64,000 nucleotides of DNA, from positions 992,001 to 1,056,000 of the forward strand of contig NZ_JAJONA010000001.1 of assembly GCF_024699985.1 (NCBI RefSeq), written 5' to 3'. Positions 52,895 through 63,717 of the stretch are shown in pieces. How positions within the stretch are numbered: position 1 is the stretch's first letter; each line of letters starts with the position of its first letter. The position numbers and the translations under genes were made by a program. A model generated the notes under the pieces. That model searched no databases, was not told the origin of the DNA, and saw only the letters and a program-made list of their open reading frames with translations. The stretch is from Phenylobacterium sp. J367 (GTDB lineage: Bacteria; Pseudomonadota; Alphaproteobacteria; Caulobacterales; Caulobacteraceae).

Positions 52895-52955
52895 GCAGGG
52901 GCCGGCGGGTGTTCCGATCGGCGAAGGCCCATGCGAGCGGCGGGGAGGATTGGCG

Positions 52956-54117
52956 ATGCGCGGCGTTCTGATCGTGGGGCTGGCCCTTGGCCTGCTCACC
53001 GGCGGCCCGGCCGGGGGCCAGGGCGCCGGCCCCGGCCGCCAACGACTACGCGAAGGACGAGACCTGGCTCTGCCGGCCGGGTCGCAGCGGCGACGCCTGC
53101 GACATCGACCTGACGGCGACGATCGTCGAGGCGAACGGGACCCTGAAGCGCGAGGCCTGGACGCGCAATCCGGCCCCGGAGGTCGACTGCTTCTACGTCT
53201 ATCCCACCGCCTCGGCCGACCCGACGCCCAACAGCGACATGACCGTCGGCCCCGAGGAGCGGGCGGTGGTGGCCCGCCAGCTCGCCCGGTTCGGCCAGGT
53301 GTGCAGGATCTTCGCGCCGATCTACCGCCAGATCACCATCCCGGCGCTGCGCCGCATGACCGCCGGGGAACAGGTCGCCGTCGACCGCGACCTGGCCTAC
53401 GGCGACGTCCGGGACGCCTGGCGCGACTACCTCGCCCGCGACAACGGCGGCCGGGGCGTAATCCTGTTCGGCCACAGCCAGGGCGCCAGCGTGCTGAAGC
53501 GGCTGGTCCAGGAGGAGGTCGAGGGCAAGCCCGCTCAGGCCCGCGTGGTCGCCGCCTACCTGATCGGCACCAACGTCCTCGTGCCGAAGGGCAAGGACGT
53601 CGGCGGCGACTTCAAGGTCATGCCGCTCTGCCGCAGCCGGGACCAGACGGGCTGTGTCGTCAGCTACGTGACCTTCCGGGAGGCCGCCCCGCCGCCGGTC
53701 AACAGCCGGTTCGGCCGCACCACCGCCGAGGGCATGGAAGTCGCCTGCACCAACCCCGCCGCCCTGGGCGGCGGCCGGGCGGTGATGGCCTCCGTCTTCG
53801 GCGCGAACAGCATGCATCCCACTGCCGCGCCGCCGAAACCGTGGACCACGCCGAATCAGCCGATCGACACCGCCTTCGTGAAGGTCCCCGGCCTGATCAG
53901 CGGCCAGTGCGTCAGCGACGCCAACGGCGGCTACCTGGCGATCCGCGTGGACGGCGACCCGCGCGACCCGCGCACCGACGAGATCAGCGGCGATCACCTG
54001 GCGAACGGGGTCGTCCAGCCCGACTGGGGCCTGCACTCCCTCGATGTGCCCGTCGCCATGGGCAGCCTGATCGAACTGGCCGGCGACCAGGCCCGCTCCT
54101 GGAAGGCGAAGCGCTGA
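52956..54117 (+). CDS. Exported DUF3089 alpha/beta-hydrolase-like protein (frameshift)
   Basis: 386 residues when repaired. Signal peptide MRGVLIVGLALGLLTGGPAG after GGAGGAT. The nucleophile elbow is FGHSQGASVLKRLV; DCFYVYPTASADPTPNSD and IFAPIYRQITIPALRR are DUF3089 hallmarks. The C4 run at 53030-53033 has one extra C; on repair GAGPAANDYAKDETWLC is continuous. It is probably a secreted or periplasmic esterase/lipase-like enzyme of unknown substrate. Confidence 0.8.
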
Positions 54118-54242
54118 GCAGATCGGCCGCCCGCGGCGGATAATCGTCCGCCTACCGCCTATCTGCGCCATTCGTCGCGGCTGCGCGGTCGCTCGCCGCA
54201 TTGGCCATGCGCGGCGCGGGGCGGCGCCGGACCTTGCCGGTC

Positions 54243-55278
54243 ATGACGGTGCACAGCGTAGTTTCGGCCGACGGCGAGCACCTCCGTCGGCTGGCCGCCG
54301 GACTTGAGCCCGGCCCGTTCCGGACCCTGATGGAGGCGGCGCTCGGCCATGCGGCGGCCGGCGAGGTGCGCGCCGCCGCGGCGACCTATCGCAACGCCCT
54401 CCAGATAATTCCACGCTTCCTGCCGCCCACCCTGCGTCCGCTGCTGGAGCATGCCAAGGCCGTGGCCGAGGCCAACGACAGCGAACTGGAGGCGTTTCTC
54501 GAGGAGCGCCTCGCGGGGCTGCGCGCACGGCACGGCAACCAGCCGCTCGACCGGTTCGACGCCTGCCGGGACATCCTGCTGCGCAAGCGCCGCGTCTACC
54601 GGCCTGCCCCATCCTTCATGTATTTCCCTCAGCTGCCGGCCCTCGAGTTCCACGACCGGGCCCGCTTCCCCCTGGCTCGACGCTCTGGAGGCGGCGACCG
54701 CCGACATCCGCCGGGAGCTGGTGCAGGTGCTGGCGGACGGTCCGGGCGCGCTCGAACCCTACGTCTCGGTGGACGGCGTACCGCAGGATCGCTGGCGCGA
54801 GCTCAACAACTCGCGGCGCTGGGGCGTCTTCTACCTCTGGAAGGCGGGCGAGCCGGTGGCCGAGAACCTCGCCCGGTGCCCGAAGACCGCCGAGGCGCTG
54901 AAGGCCTGGCCGCAGTGCGACCTGATGGGGACCGGGCCCACGGCCGTGTTCTCGATCCTCGACGCCAGGACCAGGATCCCGCCGCACGTCGGCGTCAACA
55001 ATGCCCGCCTGATCTGCCACCTGCCGCTGATCGTGCCGCCGGGCTGCGGCTTCCGCGTCGGGGCCGAGACGAGGGTCTGGGAGCCCGGCCGCGCCTTCGT
55101 CTTCGACGACACCATAGAGCACGAAGCCTGGAACGACAGCGACCAGCCGCGGGCGGTGCTGATCCTCGACTGCTGGAACCCCGACCTGACGCCCGCCGAG
55201 CGCGAGATGATCACGGCGCTCACCGCCGGCGTCGGCGAATACTATGGCGACCTCCCGGGTCACGCGGCGGGGATCTGA
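54243..55278 (+). CDS. Aspartyl/asparaginyl beta-hydroxylase-domain protein with a helical N-terminus (frameshift)
   Basis: 344 residues from ATG 54243 when repaired (an in-frame ATG 54201 is possible). The N-terminal half is helical and TPR-like (EAALGHAAAGEVRAAAATYR). The C-terminal half has an Asp/Asn hydroxylase domain: ARTRIPPHVGVNNARLICHL, GCGFRVGAETRVWEPG and FDDTIEHEAWNDSD. The C5 run at 54668-54672 has one extra base; on repair HDRARFPWLDALE is continuous. It may modify lipid A or protein side chains. Confidence 0.72.
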
Positions 55279-55475
55279 GGCCTCAGCTTTCCAGGCGCCC
55301 GATTCTGCAGCTCTACGAGAACCTGGGCCTCTAGATCGCCCAGACCGGCGCCGCCATCTTGCTGATCTCGGAAGCTCGCCATGGCGCTTCAATGCACGAG
55401 CTCGGCTCCGGGCCAAATTGCACCATCATGTCGCCCCGGTTGACGGCGAGGCTTTGCAGGTCCGGAGTGTCGCCC

Positions 55476-55901
55476 ATGTTCCTTCGCCTCGCCGCCCTCG
55501 CCGTTCTCGCCGGCTTTCCTCTGGCCGCCCACGCGGAGGATGGGGAAGTGCTGACCACTGCCGGCGCGAGCCAGCCCCTGCCGGCCGCCGCACCGGCGAC
55601 GGCGCCGATCGCGGTGGCCACCACGTCGAGCCCGGGCGACGAGCGCCGGCCCCGCGAGATCGGGGCCTGGGCGCAGGGCGTTCTCGACGGCCGGCCGGCC
55701 GAGGCCGCCGACGCCGAGGGCGCTCCGCGGTCCCGCTGCCCGCCCAACGACGGCAAGCCGCATGGCGAGGTGTGGGGCTCGGTCGGGACGGGCGGCTACC
55801 GCTCGGTCGGCGGCGTGGTCACCCAGCCGATCGGCGAATGCGGCTCGGTCACCGTCGGCGTCAGCAAGAGCGAAGGCGGATACGGGCGGCGGCGGCGCTG
55901 A
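55476..55901 (+). CDS. Small exported protein of unknown function
   Basis: 141 residues. Signal peptide MFLRLAALAVLAGFPLAAHA, then an Ala/Pro-rich stretch and a C-terminal region with GKPHGEVWGSVGTGGYRSVG and a cysteine pair. No family is recognised. The 197-base gap before it holds no clear element. Confidence 0.55.
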   Translation: MFLRLAALAVLAGFPLAAHAEDGEVLTTAGASQPLPAAAPATAPIAVATTSSPGDERRPREIGAWAQGVLDGRPAEAADAEGAPRSRCPPNDGKPHGEVWGSVGTGGYRSVGGVVTQPIGECGSVTVGVSKSEGGYGRRRR

Positions 55902-55975
55902 CCGCTCGCGCTTGACCCGGGTCAAAGCCGCCCTCGCCGAAGCGCGCAGAATGCGGGCGTCAGGGAGACCCCGCC

Positions 55976-56263
55976 ATGATCTCATCCCCCGCGCCGACGC
56001 CGCATAAGGTCGCCCACGCCAGCCTGCTGGGCGCCATGGTCCTCGCCGTCGTCTTCCTGCTGTGCTGGGCGACGGAGGCTGTCGCCGGGACCCCGCCCAC
56101 CCGCGCGGTGCTCGCCTTCTTCGGGGTCGGCGGCATGATCACGCCGGCGCAGGGCGTCGCCGGGGTCGGCTGGGCGATCATCTCCGGCGGCATCGTCGGC
56201 GCGCTGCTCGCGATCTTCGGCGATCTGCTCAGCAACGTCGGCCGCCGGCGCTCCGGCGCCTGA
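55976..56263 (+). CDS. Small membrane protein of unknown function
   Basis: 95 residues from ATG 55976. Two hydrophobic segments (LLGAMVLAVVFLLCWATEAV and GWAIISGGIVGALLAIFGD). A GGGAGA site lies upstream. It is convergent with the tRNA gene. The function is unknown. Confidence 0.55.
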   Translation: MISSPAPTPHKVAHASLLGAMVLAVVFLLCWATEAVAGTPPTRAVLAFFGVGGMITPAQGVAGVGWAIISGGIVGALLAIFGDLLSNVGRRRSGA

Positions 56264-56289
56264 CGGGGGGCTCTACAAGACGGGGGTTA

Positions 56290-56379
56290 TGGCGGAGAGG
56301 GTGGGATTCGAACCCACGATACCCTTTCGAGTACGCCGCATTTCGAGTGCGGTACATTCAACCACTCTGCCACCTCTCC
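56290..56379 (-). tRNA. tRNA-Ser (anticodon CGA)
   Basis: 90 bases including encoded CCA. The acceptor arms GGAGAGG and CCTCTCC pair (56373-56379 with 56294-56300). The anticodon arm CCGCA-CTCGAAA-TGCGG gives the CGA anticodon for UCG. A long variable arm (GTACTCGAAAGGGTAT region) and the T-arm GGGTTCGAATCCC are typical of serine tRNAs. Confidence 0.95.
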
Positions 56380-56407
56380 AGAGCCGGCGCGGGCCGCCCC
56401 GTAGAGG

Positions 56408-56426
56408 GCCCGCTGAGCGAGCGGGC
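56408..56426 (-). terminator. Hairpin downstream of the thioesterase operon
   Basis: GCCCGCT (56408-56414) pairs with AGCGGGC (56420-56426). It lies between the minus-strand thioesterase stop and the tRNA. The T-run is weak. Confidence 0.35.
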
Positions 56427-56485
56427 GTTCTACTCATCCCGGCGCTGTCACGCAACTGCGATGTGGCGCCGCGCATGCGGCCCTG

Positions 56486-56908
56486 TCAGCGGGGCCACAG
56501 GATCATCTGGGTGCAGCGGAAGACCGCCATGGTCTTGCCGGTCGTCTCATTGACCGCCTCGGCGTCCCACACCTGGGTCGAGCGGCCGCCGTGCACCAGC
56601 CAGGCGCGGCAGGCGACCACCTCGCCGACCTTGGCGGTGGCCAGGAAGTTGGTCTTGAGTTCGACGGTCGTGAAGCCGCTGGCGCCCTCGGGAAGCGAGG
56701 CGATGCAGCCGTAGCCGCAGGCGCTGTCCACCAGGCAGACCACCGAGGCGGCGTGGACGAAGCCGTTGGGCGCCATGTGGCCCTGGGTGACCGTGAAGCG
56801 CGCCTTGGCTTCGCCCGTGGCGACCACATCCCAGTCGATGCCGAGATTGCCCGGCAGCGTGCCCTTCTGCCGCGCGTTGAACGCCTCGGCCAGGTTGCCT
56901 TCCGTCAT
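56486..56908 (-). CDS. PaaI-family hotdog thioesterase
   Basis: 140 residues, intact. The hotdog core GHMAPNGFVHAASVVCLVDS and a second half VELKTNFLATAKVGEVVACR are typical of PaaI-like acyl-CoA thioesterases. It follows the acyl-CoA ligase with a one-base gap (TGA-C-ATG), so the two form an operon. It probably releases free acid from an aryl- or acyl-CoA. Confidence 0.88.
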   Translation of the reverse strand: MTEGNLAEAFNARQKGTLPGNLGIDWDVVATGEAKARFTVTQGHMAPNGFVHAASVVCLVDSACGYGCIASLPEGASGFTTVELKTNFLATAKVGEVVACRAWLVHGGRSTQVWDAEAVNETTGKTMAVFRCTQMILWPR

Positions 56909-56909
56909 G

Positions 56910-58472
<1,563 letters not shown>

Positions 58473-58486
58473 GGGCGCGCCTCCTC

Positions 58487-58498
58487 AAACAATCGTTT
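58487..58498. promoter_or_regulatory. PsrA/TetR-like box between divergent acyl-CoA ligase genes
   Basis: AAAC-AATC-GTTT is a perfect AAAC-N4-GTTT match in the 124-base divergent gap. See also 36803 and 60131. Confidence 0.5.
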
Positions 58499-58596
58499 CA
58501 ATTCACCTCATAGCGCCTTGCGGACGCTACGTCAGGGGCGTTCAGTAGAAGGAGAAGCACGAGCGGGAATACCCGCCGGTGGGAGGAGCAGGAAAG

Positions 58597-60076
58597 ATGG
58601 ACGCGACGCCGGAGATGATCTCCTTCGGGGAGAAGCTGCGCCGCCACGCCCGCACCCAGGGCGACAAGCCGGCGGTGAGCTGTGGCGACGTGACCATCAC
58701 CTACGCCGAGCTGAACCGCCGCTCCAACCGCATCGCCCACGCGCTCAAGGGATACGGGGGTGAAGCCGGGGGACCTGGTGACCCTCGGCATGCAGAACGG
58801 CGTCGGCTTCGTGGCGGCGGCGCACGCCATCTGGAAGCTGGGGGCCACGCCGCAGCCGATCTCGTTCCGACTGCCGCAGGGCGAACTCGCGGCCATCGCC
58901 GACCTCGCCGAGACCCCTCTGGTGATCGCCGAATTCACCCACCAGATCGGACGCCCGATCGTCAGCGCCGACGCCCTGCTGGCTTCCAGCGACGACGACA
59001 GCGACCTGCCCGACGCGATCCCGCCGATCTCCAAGGCCCCGACCAGTGGCGGCTCCACCGGCCGGCCGAAGCTGATCCTCGCCGGCCAGCCGGGCGTCAC
59101 GCCGGCGGAGACGCCGGAAGCCGGCGGCTTTCGCCTGCGCCCTATGGAGACGGCGCTGATCCCGGCGCCGATGTACCACAACGCCCCCTTCGGCATGATG
59201 ATGCAGGCGACCGCGCTGGGCGCCCACGTCGTCGTCATGCCGCGGTTCGATCCCGAACAGACCCTGGCCGAGATCGAGCGGCGGAAGGCCACCTGGGTCT
59301 ATCTGGTGCCGACGATGATGAGCCGGATCTGGCGGCTGCCGGAGGAGACCCGGGCGAAGTACGACCTCTCGTCCGTGGAGACGCTCTGGCACATGGCGGC
59401 GCCCTGCCCCGCCTGGCTGAAGGAGGCCTTCATCCACTGGATCGCGCCCGGCGAGGTGATGGAGCTCTACGCCGGCACCGAGGCCCAGGCCGTGACCATC
59501 ATCACCGGCACCGAGTGGCTGGCGCACCGCGGCTCGGTCGGCCAGGTGCAGATCGGCGAGATGGCGATCTTCGGCGAGGACGGCCAACGCCTGCCTGCCG
59601 GCCAGACCGGCGAGATCTACATGCGCCGCCCGCCGGGCTCGCCCGCGACCTACAAGTACGTGGGCGCGACCGCGAAGACCCTGCCAGATGGCTGGGAGAG
59701 CCTGGGCGACCTCGGCTGGTTCGACGAGGACGGCTACCTCTACCTGGCCGACCGGCGCGCCGACATGATCCTGGTGGGCGGCTCCAACGTCTATCCGGCG
59801 GAGATCGAGAGCGCGCTGGAGGAGCATCCCGCCGTGCAGTCCGTGGCGGTTATCGGCCTGCCGGACGAGGACCTCGGCAGCCATGTCCACGCCATCGTGC
59901 AGGCGCGCTCGCCGGTCAGCGAGGACGAGCTGCGCGCTCACCTGAAGGACCGCCTCGTCACCTACAAGCAGCCCCGGACCTACGAGTTCGTCGACGAGGC
60001 GCTGCGTGACGACGCCGGCAAGGTCCGCCGCTCGGCGCTCCGCGAGGCGCGGTTGAAGGCGCGCGAACCGGCCTGA
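58597..60076 (+). CDS. Acyl-CoA synthetase (second; frameshift)
   Basis: 492 residues when repaired. Start ATG 58597 after GGGAGGAGC. Motifs AELNRRSNRIAHALKGYG, TSGGSTGRPKLILAG (ATP loop), ELYAGTEAQAVTIITGTEW and LGDLGWFDEDGYLYLADRR with DDAGKVRRSALRE. The G5 run at 58756-58760 has one extra base; on repair GYGVKPGDLVTLGMQNGV continues. Sequence divergence from the neighbour suggests a different substrate, possibly a steroid- or bile-type acid. Confidence 0.88.
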
Positions 60077-60130
60077 GCCAACTCGGCCTTCCTACCGCCG
60101 CGTCACGCCTGCTAAGGCGGACGTCCGTTC

Positions 60131-60143
60131 GAACAGTTGTTTG
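60131..60143. promoter_or_regulatory. PsrA/TetR-like box upstream of the thiolase-like gene
   Basis: GAACAGTTGTTTG, ten bases before the start codon at 60153; a weaker match to AAAC-N4-GTTT. Confidence 0.4.
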
Positions 60144-60152
60144 GAACTCCGC

Positions 60153-61347
60153 ATGAGCATCAAGGGCCGCGCCTATGTGATGGGCGCCTTCGAGCACCCG
60201 ACGCGCGACGCGCCCGACAAGTCGACGCCGCAGCTCCACGCCGAGAGCGCCCTGGGCCCTGAAGGACGCCGGCCTGACCTCGGACGACGTGGACGGCTAC
60301 TTCTGCGCCGGCGACGCGCCGGGCTTCGGGCCCCTGTCGATGATCGACTACATGGGCCTTAGGAACGTCCGGCACATGGACTCCACCGAGATGGGCGGCT
60401 CGTCCTACATCGCCCACGTGGGCCATGCGGCCCAGGCGATCGCGGCGGGCAAGTGCAGCGTGGCGCTGATCACGCTCGCCGGCCGGCCGCGCAACGGCGG
60501 CAACCGGCCGGGCGCCAGCATGCGGGGCGGCCCCTCGGGCGGAGGCCTCACCGATGGCCCGCCGGAAGCCGGCTACGAGCACATCTACGGCGGCTCGACC
60601 CAGAACACCTACGGCATGTGCGCCATGCGCCACATGTACGAGTACGGCACCACCTCGGAGCAGCTCGCCTGGATCAAGGTGGCGGCCAGCCACCACGCCC
60701 AGTGGAACGAGCACGCCTTCCTCAAGAATGTGGTGACCGTCGAGGACGTTCTGAATTCCCCGATGATCGCCGACCCGCTGCACCGGCTGGACTGCTGCGT
60801 GGTCACCGACGGCGGCGGCGCCCTGATCGTCACCTCGCCGGAAGTGGCCAGGAGCCTGAACCGGCCGAAGGTGAAGGTGATCGGCGCCGGCGAGGCGCCC
60901 AAGGGCCTGATGGGCGGCCGCGGCCTCGACCTCACCCACTCCGGCGCCGTCTGGTCCGGCCCGCGGGCCTTCGAGGAGGCGGGCGTGACGCCCGCCGACA
61001 TCAAGTACGCCTCGATCTACGACAGCTTCACGATCACCGTGCTGATGCAGCTCGAGGACCTCGGTTTCTGCAGGAAGGGCGAGGGCGGCAAGTTCGTGGC
61101 TGACGGCAATCTGATCTCAGGCGTCGGACGTTTGCCTTTCAACACCGACGGCGGCGGACTCTGCAACAACCACCCCACCAACCGCGGCGGCATCACCAAG
61201 GTGATCGAGGCGGTGCGCCAGCTCCGCGGCGAGGCCCACCCGAAGGTGCAGGTGCCGAACTGCGACCTCGCCATCGCGCATGGCACCGGCGGCTCGCTCG
61301 GCATCCGCCACGGCGCCGCGACCGTCATCCTCGAGCGGGAGGCCTGA
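60153..61347 (+). CDS. Thiolase-superfamily protein lacking the usual nucleophilic Cys (Ltp2-like; frameshift)
   Basis: 397 residues when repaired. MSIKGRAYVMGAFEHPTRDA starts a lipid-transfer-protein/SCP2-type thiolase. Where a normal thiolase has its nucleophilic Cys it has DSTEMGGSSYIAHVGHAAQA. The later NNHPTNRGGITKVIEAVRQL and LAIAHGTGGSLGIRHG are kept. The GGG at 60254-60256 has one extra G; on repair AESALALKDAGLTSDDVDG is continuous. The Cys loss plus the downstream DUF35 gene fits the Ltp2-ChsH2 retro-aldolases that cut steroid side chains. Confidence 0.8.
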
Positions 61348-61352
61348 GAACC

Positions 61353-61770
61353 ATGTCCCAAGAGTCGTCCTCTGGCGTCATGACCCGCCCGATCCCGGCC
61401 CCGCCGGTGACCATCGAAAGCCAGCCCTTCGGGAGGCGGCGAAGGAAGGCCGCTTCCTGATCAAGCGCTGCACCGCCTGCGGCGAGGCCCACTGGTACCC
61501 CCCGCGCCATCTGCCCCTTCTGCCTGTCGGCCGACACCGTCTGGGAGGAGAGCCCGGGCGAGGGCGTGATCTACAGCTACTCGGTGATGTACAAGTCGCC
61601 GACCGGCCCCTACGCCATCGGCTACGTGACCCTCGACGAGGGTCCGGCCGTGCTGACCAACTTCGTGGAGGTGGGCCCGAAGGACCTCTCCATCGGCCAG
61701 CGGGTGAAGGTGAAGTTCCAGCCCACCGAGGGGGGGCCCGCCGGTCCCGGTGTTCGCGCCTCTGAAATAG
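61353..61770 (+). CDS. Zinc-ribbon OB-fold (DUF35) protein (three frameshifts)
   Basis: 138 residues when repaired. A start region MSQESSSGVMTRPIPAPPVT precedes a zinc ribbon, KRCTACGEAHWYP and CPFCLSADTVWEES, and an OB fold with YSYSVMYKSPTGPYAIGYVT and GQRVKVKFQPTE. Bases are off at 61430 (one missing), in the C6 run 61498-61503 (one extra) and near 61737-61739 (one extra). DUF35 proteins bind acyl-CoA and partner with thiolases. It follows the thiolase by 5 bases. Confidence 0.85.
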
Positions 61771-61773
61771 ACC

Positions 61774-61856
61774 GCTCACCCCGGCGAAAGCCGGGGCCCA
61801 TGCAGCGCTTCGCCTGTCCCGGTCAGCCTGGGTCCCGGCCTTCGCCGGGAAGAGCG
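61774..61856. repeat. Dispersed palindromic repeat overlapping the P-loop gene 3' end
   Basis: CACCCCGGCGAAAGCCGGGGCCCA and GGGTCCCGGCCTTCGCCGGGAA form two GC-rich inverted units of the same repeat family as 5843. The stop region of the minus-strand P-loop gene lies in the repeat and encodes the tail ALPGEGRDPG. Confidence 0.7.
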
Positions 61857-62422
61857 GCAGAGGGGGGCGGGGGCGTAAGCAGCGTGTCCGCCGCCAGCTT
61901 GGCGATCAGGCGCTGGGCCTCGCGGGGCCGGGTTAGGCGGTGCGTTTCGAGATGGCCCGTGCGCGGGTCGGCGAACAGCGCCGCATACTGCAGCTTGCGG
62001 CGCGCGTAGGTGTCCCACGCCCAGCGGATCGGGTGGTCCCTGTCGAGCCAGCGGCGGAAGTCCTCGCGGTTGCCGGTGCCGGGCCAGAGCTCCTTGCGCC
62101 CCGCCGCGCGGCCGAAGGACCGGCGGATCACCCGGGCCATGACCAGGGGGCGCGGATAGTCCAGCCAGATGAGGTGGGTCGCCCGAGGGAGGTTCGCCGC
62201 CATGGCCGCACGGTAGTTGCCGCAGGTGACCCAGCGCGGGCCCGCCGTCGCCTCGCCCACCAGGCGCAGGAAGAGCTCGGCGTCGTCGGCCGAGCGGTTC
62301 GTCCAGTCCGGACCCCAGTTCAGGGCGTCGAGCTCCACGTGGGCGAGGTCGCAGGCCTGCGCCAGCCGGCGCGCGAACGTCGACTTCCCCGAGCCGGAGC
62401 TGCCGATGACGACCACGCGCAC
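61823..62422 (-). CDS. P-loop nucleotide kinase-like protein, with a repeat-derived C-terminus
   Basis: 199 residues from GTG 62422. Walker A VVIGSSGSGKSTFARRLAQ, then an acidic WGPDWTNRSADDAEL region, an LIWLDYPRPLVMARVIRRS segment and a basic RRWLDRDHPIRWAWDTYARR lid-like part. It resembles small adenylate-kinase-like/topology-modulation ATPases. The last about 15 residues (PPPPSAALPGEGRDPG) are encoded by the dispersed repeat. It is one base downstream of the CoA transferase stop. Confidence 0.75.
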   Translation of the reverse strand: MRVVVIGSSGSGKSTFARRLAQACDLAHVELDALNWGPDWTNRSADDAELFLRLVGEATAGPRWVTCGNYRAAMAANLPRATHLIWLDYPRPLVMARVIRRSFGRAAGRKELWPGTGNREDFRRWLDRDHPIRWAWDTYARRKLQYAALFADPRTGHLETHRLTRPREAQRLIAKLAADTLLTPPPPSAALPGEGRDPG

Positions 62423-62423
62423 G

Positions 62424-63645
62424 TCAGGCGTCCTGGGCCTCGCTCACCTCCGCGAGCACCTCGTCGGTATGCTCGCCGAGCCTTGGCGGATGGCGGCGGA
62501 TGTTGGCGGGGCTCTTTGAGAACTTCACCGGCGGCTTCATCAGCCGGTAGGTCCCGGCCTCCGGATGCTCGTAGGTCTGGAAGAAGCCCACGGCCTTCAG
62601 GTGCGGTTCGTCATGCAGGTCGTCCATCCGGTTGGTCTTCACAACTGGGATCGAGAGCGGCTTCAGGAGGTCGAGCCATTCCTGGGTGGTCTTGGTGGCG
62701 GCGGCCTCCTCGACCAGGGCGTAGAGCTCGTGGGTATGCTTCGCCCGCGTGGCGTAGTCGGCGAAGCGGGGGTCGGACTTGATCTGCTCCCCGAAACCGG
62801 CGGCCTCGAAGAACTGGTCCCACTGGCGGTCGGTGTAGGGGAGCAGGCCGATGTGGCCGTCCTTCGTCGCGAAGGGCTTGCGGTACGGGTTGATCACCCG
62901 CTGGTAGCCGAACTGGCCGATCGGCGGCTCCCAGGTGTGGTCGTAGAGGTGCTCGACCAGCAGGAAGCTCGTCACGCACTCCAGCATCGGAACCTCGACG
63001 AACTGGCCCTCGCCGGTCCGCGCGCGGTGCAGGAGGGCGGCGGTCACGGCCTGGGCCATGAAGAGGCCGGAAACCTTGTCGGCCACCAGCGTCGGCAGGA
63101 TCCGCGGCGTCGGATTGCCATCGGTGCGGGGCAGGACGTCGGCGAAGCCCGAGGCCGACTGGATCAGGTCGTCGTAGGCCGGCTCCCCGGCATAGGGACC
63201 GTCGGAGCCGTAGCCGGCAGCGTGGACATAGACGATGTCCGGGCGGATGGCGGCGACGTCCTCGTATCCCAGGCCCAGCCGCTTCAGGCCCTCGTAGCGG
63301 ACCGAGGCGGCGAACACGTCGCAGGACCGGATCAGCCGGCGGATCGCCCGCCTGGCGCTCTCCTGCTTGAGGTCCAGCACCACGGAGCGCTTGTTGCGGT
63401 TGATGGTCAGGAAGATGGGACCCATGTCGCGCGGCGCGCCCTCCGGCACGTGGCCGGCCCAGCGCATGATGTCGCCGCCGGCGCCCGCGGCCCGAGCCCG
63501 GGTCCTCCAGCTTGATCACGTCCGCGCCCTGGTCGGCGAGGATCTGGGTGGCGTAGGCGCCGTTGACCACGCTGGTCAGGTCCAGCACGCGGATGCCGGC
63601 CAGCGGTCCGGTGGCCTTGGTCTCCAGTTTGCGGGTTTCCGCCAC
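62424..63645 (-). CDS. CaiB/BaiF-family (class III) CoA transferase (frameshift)
   Basis: 406 residues when repaired. GTG 63645 ([19 protein letters not shown]) follows GGGGAGTGGAGAC. Motifs [33 protein letters not shown] and [14 protein letters not shown] are typical. The shift, one extra base at about 63489-63493, joins LEDPGSG to [18 protein letters not shown]. It transfers CoA between acids by a covalent-aspartate mechanism. It is divergent from the acyl-CoA dehydrogenase. Confidence 0.88.
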
Positions 63646-63717
63646 GTCTCCACTCCCCTCACGGTCTGCGCCGGCTATGATCGTCGATAAGACAGAACAG
63701 GACGCGGGGGAAAGCCA

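Noticed and set aside
61774..61856. Possible CRISPR or attenuator
   Set aside because: There is no repeat-spacer periodicity; related copies elsewhere show it to be a dispersed palindrome.
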